NCBI GenBank assembly: GCA_037783415.1
Contig: JAZGTN010000211.1
Location: 496,001-560,000, forward strand
Origin: Leptasterias polaris
Taxonomy: Eukaryota; Echinodermata; Asteroidea; Forcipulatida; Asteriidae
Reading direction: 5' to 3'
DNA length: 64,000 bases
Positions 1-9,837 of the stretch are shown one piece after another (the stretch's first letter is position 1; the number at the start of each line of letters is the position of its first letter). The position numbers and the translations under genes were made by a program. Below the pieces are notes generated by a model that made no database searches, was not told where the DNA came from, and worked only from the letters and a program-made list of their open reading frames with translations.

Positions 1-1692
1 AGTGATCAGACAGTAGGAGGGTTGACTGTGTACTATGTAGATGCATTCACTACATGATATCATATTATTGCAGAATGGAATAATTTATCTTTGATTCTAA
101 ACCACGGTGGATGATTAGACAGTAGGAGGGTTGACTGTGTACTATGTAAATGTAGATGCATTTACTACATGATACCATAGAACTGCAGAATGGAATAGAT
201 TATGATTCTAAACAACAGTGGTTGATCAGACAGTAGGAGGGTTGACTGTGTTTTATGTACATGTAGATGCATTCACTACATGATATCATAGAACTGCAGA
301 ATGGAATAGTTTATCTATGATTCTAAACAACAGTGGATGATTAGACAGTAGGAGGGTTGACTGTGTACTATGTAGATGCATTCACTACATGATATCATAT
401 TATTGCAGACTGGAATAGTTTATCTATGATTCTAAACCACAGTGGTTGATCAGACAGTAGGAGGGTTGACTGTGTACTATGTACATGTAGATGCATTCAC
501 TACATGATATCATAGAACTGCAGAATGGAATAGTTTATGTATGATTCTAAACCACAGTGGGTGATCAGACAGTAGGAGGGTTGACCGTGTACCTTGTAGA
601 TGCATTCACTACATGATATCATAGAACTGCAGACTGGAATAGTTTATGTATGATTCTAAACCACAGTGGGTGATCAGACAGTAGGAGGGTTGACTGTGTA
701 CTATGTAGATGCATTCACTACATGATATCATATTATTGCAGAATGGAATAATTTTTCTATGATTCTAAACCACAGTGGGTGATTAGACAGTAGGAGGGTT
801 GACTGTGTACCTTGTAGATGCATTCACTACATGATATCATAGAACTGCAGAATGGAATAGTTTATGTATGATTCTAAACAACAGTGGATGATTAGACAGT
901 AGGAGGGTTGACTGTGTACTATGTAGATGCATTCACTACATGATATCATATTATTGCAGAATGGAATAGTTTATCTATGATTCTAAACCACAGTGGTTGA
1001 TAAGACAGTAGGAGGGTTGACTGTGTACTATGTACATGTAGATGCATTCACTACATGATATCATAGAACTGCAGACTGGAATAGTTTATCTATGATTCTA
1101 AACCACAGTGGTTGATCAGACAGTAGGAAGGTTGACTGTGTACTATGTACATGTTGATGCATTCACTACATGATATCATAGAACTGCAGAATGGAATAGT
1201 TTATGTATGATTCTAAACCACAGTGGGTGAACAGACAGTAGGAGGGTTGACTGTGTACTATGTAGATGCATTCACTACATGATATCATATTATTGCAGAA
1301 TGGAATAATTTATCTTTGATTCTAAACCACGGTGGATGATTAGACAGTAGGAGGGTTGACTGTGTACTATGTACCTTGTAGATGCATTCACTACATGATA
1401 TCATAGAACTGCAGACTGGAATAGTTTATGTATGATTCTAAACAACAGTGAGTGATCAGACAGTAGGAGGGTTGACTGTGTACTATGTAGATGCATTCAC
1501 TACATGATATCATATTATTGCAGAATGGAATAATTTATCTTTGATTCTAAACCACGGTGGATGATTAGACAGTAGGAGGGTTGACTGTGTACTATGTACA
1601 TGTAGATGCATTCACTACATGATATCATAGAACTGCAGAATGGAATAGTTTATCTATGATTCTAAACAACAGTGGATGATTAGACAGTAGGA
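1..1692 (+). repeat. 27-monomer block, copy 1 (offset 3019 bp)
   Basis: This stretch aligns without gaps to 3020-4711. Both copies carry the rare variants GATACCATA and AATAGATTATGATTC near their starts. I saw only a handful of single-base differences by eye, for example near 171, 251, 1011 and 1209. The match ends at 1693 (G) against 4712 (A), where copy 2 jumps to a different monomer string. Confidence 0.88.
4..112 (+). repeat. Representative 109-bp satellite monomer
   Basis: This is the first complete unit, taken from one GATCAGA/GATTAGA box to the next. In order it holds the AGTAGGAGGGTTGAC box, the short linker form TACTATGTAGATGC, the palindrome ATGATATCAT at 54-63, the ATATTATTGCAG form of the next box, the AATAATTTATCTTTG form of the AT-rich part, and the CCACGGTGG form of the last box. 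The choice of start base is arbitrary because the array is continuous. Confidence 0.9.
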
Positions 1693-3019
1693 GGGTTGAC
1701 AGTGTACTATGTAGATGCATTCACTACATGATATCATATTATTTCAGACTGGAATAGTTTATCTATGATTCTAAACCACAGTGGTTGATCAGACAGTAGG
1801 AAGGTTGACTGTGTACTATGTACATGTTGATGCATTCACTACATGATATCATAGAACTGCAGAATGGAATAGTTTATGTATGATTCTAAACCACAGTGGG
1901 TGATCAGACAGTAGGAGGGTTGACTGTGTACTTTGTACATGTAGATGCTTTCACTACATGATATCATAGAACTGCAGACTGGAATAGTTTATCTATGATT
2001 CTAAACCACAGTGGTTGATCAGACAGTAGGAGGGTTGACTGTCTACTATGTACATGTAGATGCATTCACTACATGATATCATAGAACTGCAGAATGGAAT
2101 AGTTCATGTATGATTCCAAACAACAGTGGATGATTAGACAGTAGGAGGGTTGACTGTGTACTATGTAGATGCATTCACTACATGATATCATATTATTGCA
2201 GAATGGAATAATTTATCTTTGATTCTAAACCACAGTGGTTGATCAGACAGTAGGAGGGTTGACTGTGTACTATGTACATGTAGATGCATTCACTACATGA
2301 TATCATAGAACTGCAGAATGGAATAGTTTATGTATGATTCTAAACCACAGTGGGTGATCAGACAGTAGGAGGGTTGACTGTGTACCTTGTAGATGCATTC
2401 ACTACATGATATCATAGAACTGCAGACTGGAATAGTTTATGTATGATTCTAAACCACAGTGGGTGATCAGACAGTAGGAGGGTTGACTGTGTACTATGTA
2501 GATGCATTCACTACATGATATCATATTATTGCAGAATGGAATAGTTTTTCTTTGATTCTAAACCACAGTGGGTGATTAGACAGTAGGAGGGTTGACTGTG
2601 TACCTTGTAGATGCATTCACTACATGATATCATAGAACTGCAGAATGGAATAGTTTATGTATGATTCTAAACAACAGTGGATGGTTAGTCAGTAGGAGGG
2701 TTGACTGTGTACTATGTAGATGCATTCACTACATGATATCATAGAACTGCAGACTGGAATAGTTTATCTATGATTCTAAACCACAGTGGGTGATCAGACA
2801 GTAGGAGGGTTGACTGTGTACTATGTACCTTGTACATGCATTCACTACATGATATCATAGAACTGCAGAATGGAATAGTTTATGTATGATTCTAAACAAC
2901 AGTGGATGATTAGACAGTAGGAGGGTTGACTGTGTACTATGTACCTTGTAGATGCATTCACACATGATATCATAGAACTGCAGACTGGAATAGTTTATGT
3001 ATGATTCTAAACAACAGTG

Positions 3020-4711
3020 AGTGATCAGACAGTAGGAGGGTTGACTGTGTACTATGTAGATGCATTCACTACATGATATCATATTATTGCAGAATGGAAT
3101 AATTTATCTTTGATTCTAAACCACGGTGGATGATTAGACAGTAGGAGGGTTGACTGTGTACTATGTAAATGTAGATGCATTCACTACATGATACCATAGA
3201 ACTGCAGAATGGAATAGATTATGATTCTAAACAACAGTGGTTGATCAGACAGTAGGAGGGTTGACTGTGTACTATGTACATGTAGATGCATTCACTACAT
3301 GATATCATAGAACTGCAGAATGGAATAGTTTATCTATGATTCTAAACAACAGTGGATGATTAGACAGTAGGAGGGTTGACTGTGTACTATGTAGATGCAT
3401 TCACTACATGATATCATATTATTGCAGACTGGAATAGTTTATCTATGATTCTAAACCACAGTGGTTGATCAGACAGTAGGAGGGTTGACTGTGTACTATG
3501 TACATGTAGATGCATTCACTACATGATATCATAGAACTGCAGAATGGAATAGTTTATGTATGATTCTAAACCACAGTGGGTGATCAGACAGTAGGAGGGT
3601 TGACCGTGTACCTTGTAGATGCATTCACTACATGATATCATAGAACTGCAGACTGGAATAGTTTATGTATGATTCTAAACCACAGTGGGTGATCAGACAG
3701 TAGGAGGGTTGACTGTGTACTATGTAGATGCATTCACTACATGATATCATATTATTGCAGAATGGAATAATTTTTCTATGATTCTAAACCACAGTGGGTG
3801 ATTAGACAGTAGGAGGGTTGACTGTGTACCTTGTAGATGCATTCACTACATGATATCATAGAACTGCAGAATGGAATAGTTTATGTATGATTCTAAACAA
3901 CAGTGGATGATTAGACAGTAGGAGGGTTGACTGTGTACTATGTAGATGCATTCACTACATGATATCATATTATTGCAGAATGGAATAGTTTATCTATGAT
4001 TCTAAACCACAGTGGTTGATCAGACAGTAGGAGGGTTGACTGTGTACTATGTACATGTAGATGCATTCACTACATGATATCATAGAACTGCAGACTGGAA
4101 TAGTTTATCTATGATTCTAAACCACAGTGGTTGATCAGACAGTAGGAAGGTTGACTGTGTACTATGTACATGTTGATGCATTCACTACATGATATCATAG
4201 AACTGCAGAATGGAATAGTTTATGTATGATTCTAAACCACAGTGGGTGATCAGACAGTAGGAGGGTTGACTGTGTACTATGTAGATGCATTCACTACATG
4301 ATATCATATTATTGCAGAATGGAATAATTTATCTTTGATTCTAAACCACGGTGGATGATTAGACAGTAGGAGGGTTGACTGTGTACTATGTACCTTGTAG
4401 ATGCATTCACTACATGATATCATAGAACTGCAGACTGGAATAGTTTATGTATGATTCTAAACAACAGTGAGTGATCAGACAGTAGGAGGGTTGACTGTGT
4501 ACTATGTAGATGCATTCACTACATGATATCATATTATTGCAGAATGGAATCATTTATCTTTGATTCTAAACCACGGTGGATGATTAGACAGTAGGAGGGT
4601 TGACTGTGTACTATGTACATGTAGATGCATTCACTACATGATATCATAGAACTGCAGAATGGAATAGTTTATCTATGATTCTAAACAACAGTGGATGATT
4701 AGACAGTAGGA
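3020..4711 (+). repeat. 27-monomer block, copy 2 (offset 3019 bp)
   Basis: Near-identical partner of 1-1692. It also carries GATACCATA and AATAGATTATGATTC. The right end, near 4712, resembles sequence found near 1800 in the first copy. This suggests that about one monomer was lost here by misaligned exchange (inference). Confidence 0.87.
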
Positions 4712-4712
4712 A

Positions 4713-5270
4713 GGTTGACTGTGTACTATGTACATGTTGATGCATTCACTACATGATATCATAGAACTGCAGACTGGAATAGTTTATGTATGATTCTAAA
4801 CAACAGTGAGTGATCAGACAGTAGGAGGGTTGACTGTGTACTATGTAGATGCATTCACTACATGATATCATATTATTGCAGAATGGAATAGTTTTTCTTT
4901 GATTCTAAACCACAGTGGGTGATTAGACAGTAGGAGGGTTGACTGTGTACCTTGTAGATGCATTCACTACATGATATCATAGAACTGCAGAATGGAATAG
5001 TTTATGTATGATTCTAAACAACAGTGGATGATTAGACAGTAGGAGGGTTGACTGTGTACTATGTAGATGCATTCACTACATGATATCATAGAACTGCAGA
5101 CTGGAATAGTTTATCTATGATTCTAAACCACAGTGGTTGATCAGACAGTAGGAGGGTTGACTGTGTACTATGTACCTTGTACATGCATTCACTACATGAT
5201 ATCTTAGAACTGCAGAATGGAATAGTTTATGTATGATTCTAAACAACAGTGGATGATTAGACAGTAGGAG
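4713..5270 (+). repeat. 5-monomer higher-order unit, copy 1 (558 bp)
   Basis: Five monomers repeated directly at 5271-5828. The rare variant GATATCTTAG occurs at about 5199 and again 558 bp later. The GTTTTTCTTTG monomer starts at 4891 and 5449. 558/5 gives 111.6 bp per monomer. Related monomer orders recur near 15.2 and 26.4 kb. Confidence 0.85.
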
Positions 5271-5828
5271 GGTTGACTGTGTACTATGTACATGTTGATG
5301 CATTCACTACATGATATCATAGAACTGCAGACTGGAATAGTTTATGTATGATTCTAAACAACAGTGAGTGATCAGACAGTAGGAGGGTTGACTGTGTACT
5401 ATGTAGATGCATTCACTACATGATATCATATTATTGCAGAATGGAATAGTTTTTCTTTGATTCTAAACCACAGTGGGTGATTAGACAGTAGGAGGGTTGA
5501 CTGTGTACCTTGTAGATGCATTCACTACATGATATCATAGAACTGCAGAATGGAATAGTTTATGTATGATTCTAAACAACAGTGGATGATTAGACAGTAG
5601 GAGGGTTGACTGTGTACAATGTAGATGCATTCACTACATGATATCATAGAACTGCAGACTGGAATAGTTTATCTATGATTCTAAACCACAGTGGTTGATC
5701 AGACAGTAGGAGGGTTGACTGTGTACTATGTACCTTGTACATGCATTCACTACATGATATCTTAGAACTGCAGAATGGAATAGTTTATGTATGATTCTAA
5801 ACAACAGTGGATGATTAGACAGTAGGAG
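5271..5828 (+). repeat. 5-monomer higher-order unit, copy 2 (558 bp)
   Basis: Direct tandem partner of 4713-5270. It differs at a few bases, such as TACAATG at about 5617. After about 5848 the linker changes from ACATGTTG to ACCTTGTAG, so the match ends there, shortly before the LINE. Confidence 0.83.
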
Positions 5829-5980
5829 GGTTGAATGTGTACTATGTACCTTGTAGATGCATTCACTACATGATATCATAGAACTGCAGACTGGAATAGT
5901 TTATGTATGATTCTAAACCACAGTGGGTGATCAGACAGTAGGAGGGTTGACTGTGTACCTTGTAGATGCATTCACTACAT

Positions 5981-5984
5981 GATA
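5981..5984 (+). other. Possible left target-site duplication (GATA)
   Basis: The satellite reads CACTACATGATA up to 5984 and then enters the (ATA)n tail. GATA recurs at 7303-7306, where satellite resumes. A 4-bp duplication this short could equally be overlap with the tail, so the call is weak. Confidence 0.4.
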
Positions 5985-6002
5985 ATAATAATAATAATAA
6001 TA
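5982..6002 (-). repeat. (ATA)7 microsatellite, LINE 3' tail
   Basis: Seven ATA units on the plus strand, read as (TAT)n at the element's 3' end. CR1/L2-like LINEs usually end in short tandem repeats rather than poly(A). The first ATA can equally be satellite sequence, so the boundary is uncertain by about 3 bp. Confidence 0.85.
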
Positions 6003-6013
6003 AACATTTATAA

Positions 6014-6042
6014 AGCGCTTTATACAGGCGTTTCAAAGCGCT
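6014..6042 (-). other. LINE 3'-end stem-loop
   Basis: AGCGCTTT at 6014-6021 is the reverse complement of AAAGCGCT at 6035-6042, giving an 8-bp stem with a 13-nt loop. It lies immediately downstream of the ORF2 stop (6044-6046) in element orientation and just before the tail. Stem-loops at this position in CR1/L2-like LINEs (shown for eel UnaL2) are recognised by the element's own reverse transcriptase. The same role here is inference. Confidence 0.7.
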
Positions 6043-6043
6043 A

Positions 6044-7302
6044 TCACTGTTGTCTGAAGAGGTATGTTTTTAACTGCGTCTTGAATGAAACGATCGAGGG
6101 TGAGTCACGGATGTGTAGAGGGAGCTTGTTCCAGAGTGCTGGCGCAGCCACCGCGAATGCTCTTTCACCATAGCGGGTGTTTGTGCGAGGACCAGTTGAA
6201 AGTTCAAGGTGGATATTAGAAGATGATCGAAGGCTGATTGATGAGGTCGGCAACTTTTGAGAGATGAGACTGTTGAGGTAAGTGGGAGCGAGGCCATTTC
6301 TTGTTTTGTATGCGAGGAGAAGAATTTTGAATTGAATCCGCTTGAGAATTGGGAGCCAGTGTAGGGATCGCAGAATTGGTGATACATGATCTCCACGCTT
6401 AACTCTCCTGACCATGCGTGCTGCAGTATTCTGTATGCGTTGAAGTGGGGCAATGCGACTAGCTGGCAAGGAATACAAAAGACTGTTGCAGTAGTCAAGA
6501 TGGGTTGTGGTAAAAGCATGCACGAGACGTTCAGTGGATTTGCAATCGAGATAGTTTCGAAGTTTCCCAATCTTATAGATACCAAATGATGCTGCACGGC
6601 AAACATTGTGTATGTGCTTGTCTAACTGTAGGTGAATGTCGAAAACAACTCCAAGGTCACGGGCTGATTCGGAGACAGTGACAGCATCTCCACCGATGTT
6701 CATCACCGGTAGACTCCCTGACTTACGAAACTGTGAAGTGATATGTAGGAGCTCAGTCTTTGAGGAATTAAGCTTGAGCTTGTTGGTTATAGCCCAAGAT
6801 TGTAGATCACCAATACATTCCTGCAAAGAATTGATAGCCTCATGCTGCTCCCTTGGATTCAGTATAATATAAAGTTGTGTATCATCAGCATACATAACAT
6901 GCTGAATATTTCCATGAGCACTGATGACCTTGCTCAGAGGACCGGTGTAGAGGATGAACTCAAGTGGTCCCATTACCGAGCCCTGAGGAACGCCCCACGG
7001 AAGGGGGTGGGCCTCAGAGAGAACGCCGTTGACGACGATTTGCTGCTTACGATTCTCCAGGTAAGACACCAACCAATCTAGGGCAGTGCCATTGATACCA
7101 TAGCAACTCTTGAAGCGCTGTATGAGAGTGCTATGGTCGATAGTGTCAAACGCCGCCGAGAAATCCAACAAAATGAGAACCGCTTCTTGGCCCTTGTCAA
7201 TGGCTAGAAGGATGTCATTCGTGACTTTAAGCAGAGCAGTCTCAGTGGAATGGAACTTCCGGTATGCTGATTGAGCTTCCGGGAACAGATGGTTTTCCAG
7301 AA
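6044..7302 (-). pseudogene. LINE ORF2 fragment, reverse transcriptase C-terminal part
   Basis: An open frame of about 418 codons runs from the 5' junction to a stop at 6044-6046 without a frameshift or internal stop. Counting from the junction, residues 10-30 hold the conserved QSAYRKFHSTETALL region. Motif A, LLDFSAAFD, lies around residues 44-52, with the expected catalytic Asp at about 46. GVPQGS lies at about 103-108. The YADD active-site motif lies at about 137-140. The rest matches the long C-terminal tail of CR1/L2-type ORF2 proteins, including HLDYCNSLLYSLP, LHWLPILKRIQFKILLLAYK and APALWNKLPLHIR, ending in FRQQ. Intact ORF2 is far longer (usually 900 residues or more) and has an N-terminal apurinic-like endonuclease; here that and the RT fingers are missing. 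There is no true ATG start: the apparent Met at 7171 is a TTG codon inside the frame. The fragment is therefore dead on arrival but little decayed. The role is certain at family level and the clade is probable. Confidence 0.92.
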
Positions 7303-7306
7303 GATA
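7303..7306 (+). other. Possible right target-site duplication (GATA)
   Basis: Satellite resumes here as GATATCATAGAACTGCAG, in register with the half-monomer left of the element. The GATA matches 5981-5984. Removing 5985-7302 and one GATA would leave an ordinary monomer palindrome, ATGATATCAT. Confidence 0.4.
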
Positions 7307-8809
7307 TCATAGAACTGCAGAATGGAATAGTTTATGTATGATTCTAAACAACAGTGGATGATTAGACAGTAGGAGGGTTGACTGTGTACTATGTAGATAC
7401 ATTCACTACATGATATCATAGAACTGCAGACTGGAATAGTTTATCTATGATTCTAAACCACAGTGGGTGATCAGACAGTAGGAGGGTTGACTGTGTACTA
7501 TGTACCTTGTACATGCATTCACTACATGATATCATAGAACTGCAGACTGGAATAGTTTATGTATGATTCTAAACAACAGTGAGTGATCAGACAGTAGGAG
7601 GGTTGACTGTGTACTATGTAGATGCATTCACTACATGATATCATATTATTGCAGAATGGAATAATTTATCTTTGATTCTAAACCACGGTGGATGATTAGA
7701 CAGTAGGAGGGTTGACTGTGTACTATGTAAATGTAGATGCATTCACTACATGATATCATAGAACTGCAGACTGGAATAGTTTATGATTCTAAACCACAGT
7801 GGTTGATCAGACAGTAGGAGGGTTGACTGTGTACTATGTACATGTAGATGCATTCACTACATGATATCATAGAACTGCAGAATGGAATAGTTTATCTATG
7901 ATTCTAAACAACAGTGGATGATTAGACAGTAGGAGGGTTGACTGTGTACTATGTAGATGCATTCACTACATGATATCATATTATTGCAGACTGGAATAGT
8001 TTATCTATGATTCTAAACCACAGTGGTTGATCAGACAGTAGGAGGGTTGACTGTGTACTATGTACATGTAGATGCATTCACTACATGATATCATAGAACT
8101 GCAGAATGGAATAGTTTATGTTTGATTATAAACCACAGTGGGTGATCAGACAGTAGGAGGGTTGACTGTGTACCTTGTAGATGCATTCACTACATGATAT
8201 CATAGAACTGCAGACTGGAATAGTTTATGTATGATTCTAAACCACAGTGGGTGATCAGACAGTAGGAGGGTTGACTGTGTACTATGTAGATGCATTCACT
8301 ACATGATATCATATTATTGCAGAATGGAATAATTTTTCTTTGATTCTAAACCACAGTGGGTGATTAGACAGTAGGAGGGTTGACTGTGTACCTTGTAGAT
8401 GCATTCACTACATGATATCATAGAACTGCAGACTGGAATAGTTTATGTATGATTCTAAACCACAGTGGTTGATCAGACAGTAGGAGGGTTGACTGTGTAC
8501 TATGTACATGTAGATGCATTCACTACATGATATCATAGAACTGCAGAATGGAATAGTTTATCTATGATTCTAAACAACAGTGGATGATTAGACAGTAGGA
8601 GGGTTGACTGTGTACTATGTAGATGCATTCACTACATGATATCATATTATTGCAGACTGGAATAGTTTATCTATGATTCTAAACCACAGTGGTTGATCAG
8701 ACAGTAGGAGGGTTGACTGTGTACTATGTACATGTAGATGCATTCACTACATGATATCATAGAACTGCAGAATGGAATAGTTTATGTATGATTATAAACC
8801 ACAGTGGGT

Positions 8810-9837
8810 GATCAGACAGTAGGAGGGTTGACTGTGTACCTTGTAGATGCATTCACTACATGATATCATAGAACTGCAGACTGGAATAGTTTATGTATGA
8901 TTCTAAACCACAGTGGGTGATCAGACAGTAGGAGGGTTGACTGTGTACTATGTAGATGCATTCACTACATGATATCATATTATTGCAGAATGGAATAATT
9001 TTTCTTTGATTCTAAACCACAGTGGGGGATTAGACAGTAGGAGGGTTGACTGTGTACCTTGTAGATGCATTCACTACATGATATCATAGAACTGCAGAAT
9101 GGAATAGTTTAAGTATGATTCTAAACAACAGTGGATGATTAGACAGTAGGAGGGTTGACTGTGTACTATGTAGATGCATTCACTACATGATATCATAGAA
9201 CTGCAGACTGGAATAGTTTATCTATGATTCTAAACCACAGTGGGTGATCAGACAGTAGGAGGGTTGACTGTGTACTATGTACCTTGTACATGCATTCACT
9301 ACATGATATCATAGAACTGCAGAATGGAATAGTTTATGTATGATTCTAAACAACAGTGGATGATTAGACAGTAGGAGGGTTGACTGTGTACTATGTACCT
9401 TGTAGATGCATTCACACATGATATCATAGAACTGCAGACTGGAATAGTTTATGTATGATTCTAAACAACAGTGAGTGATCAGACAGTAGGAGGGTTGACT
9501 GTGTACTATGTAGATGCTTTCACTACATGATATCATATTATTGCAGAATGGAATAATTTATCTTTGATTCTAAACCACGGTGGATGATTAGACAGTAGGA
9601 GGGTTGACTGTGTACTATGTAAATGTAGATGCATTCACTACATGATATCATAGAACTGCAGACTGGAATAGTTTATGATTCTAAACCACAGTGGTTGATC
9701 AGACAGTAGGAGGGTTGACTGTGTACTATGTACATGTAGATGCATTCACTACATGATATCATACAACTGCAGAATGGAATAGTTTATCTATGATTCTAAA
9801 CAACAGTGGATGATTAGACAGTAGGAGGGTTGACTGT
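8810..9837 (+). repeat. 9-monomer block, copy 1 (offset 6692 bp)
   Basis: Matches 15502-16529 without gaps. Both carry the rare CAGTGGGGGATTAG (9022 and 15714), TTTAAGTATG and CATTCACACATG variants. At the right end the partner has lost part of a linker (TGTACATTTAG near 16530). The match then resumes at an offset of 6576 bp and runs to about 11130. Confidence 0.85.

Larger units (their letters stand above)
1..5984 (+). repeat. ~112-bp satellite array, segment left of the LINE
   Basis: Head-to-tail copies of one monomer, seen directly. Nearly every unit carries AGTAGGAGGGTTGACTGTG, then GATGCATTCACTACATGATA, then TCATAGAACTGCAG or TCATATTATTGCAG, then GGAATAGTTTAT and GATTCTAAACCACAGTGG. Unit starts at 4, 113, 224 and 339 give periods of 109, 111 and 115 bp. 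Length changes come mainly from a 0, 6 or 7 bp insert after TACTATGTA and from a 4-bp loss near TTTATGATTC. All units share one orientation. Short open frames on the minus strand follow the repeat period and look like chance. No gene is seen here. The segment stops at the LINE junction inside one monomer. Confidence 0.97.
5985..7302 (-). mobile_element. 5'-truncated CR1/L2-like LINE insertion
   Basis: A non-LTR retrotransposon copy of about 1.32 kb lies on the minus strand, with its 3' end at the left. It holds the reverse transcriptase C-terminal half, a 3' UTR of about 60 bp with a stem-loop, and a simple-repeat tail. It is visibly richer in G+C and CpG than the surrounding satellite. The satellite is broken at ...CATGATA on the left and resumes at GATATCATAG on the right, so the element sits in the middle of a monomer. 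No endonuclease domain, ORF1 or 5' UTR is present. The start at 7302 abuts the satellite directly, which is typical of 5' truncation during target-primed reverse transcription. The protein motifs and tail fit the CR1/L2 part of the Jockey superfamily; the exact family is not determined. Confidence 0.93.

Noticed and set aside
2855..3082. 75-residue minus-strand open frame, with near-identical frames at 9309-9536 and 16001-16228
   Set aside because: It spans two satellite monomers, recurs only where the block is duplicated, starts at no conserved signal and is broken in neighbouring units. It is a chance frame in satellite DNA.
5115..5879. 62- and 68-residue minus-strand open frames
   Set aside because: Same repeat-derived peptide as the other satellite frames. 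Neither has a domain or an independent start.
6070..6606. 178-residue minus-strand frame inside the LINE
   Set aside because: It overlaps the RT frame in another phase and lacks any recognisable motif. It is a shadow of the RT-coding sequence.
6386..7081. Plus-strand frames of 67-79 residues at 6386-6589, 6636-6872 and 6842-7081, and a 64-residue one at 5979-6173
   Set aside because: All lie antisense to the LINE RT frame. None resembles a known protein.
5985..7302. LTR retrotransposon or endogenous retrovirus
   Set aside because: There are no LTRs, integrase, protease or RNase H motifs. The RT motifs, C-terminal tail, 3' hairpin and simple-repeat end are those of a non-LTR element.
7204..7419. 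71-residue minus-strand frame crossing the LINE-satellite junction
   Set aside because: It joins satellite and LINE sequence in a frame different from the RT frame. The fusion is a by-product of the insertion.
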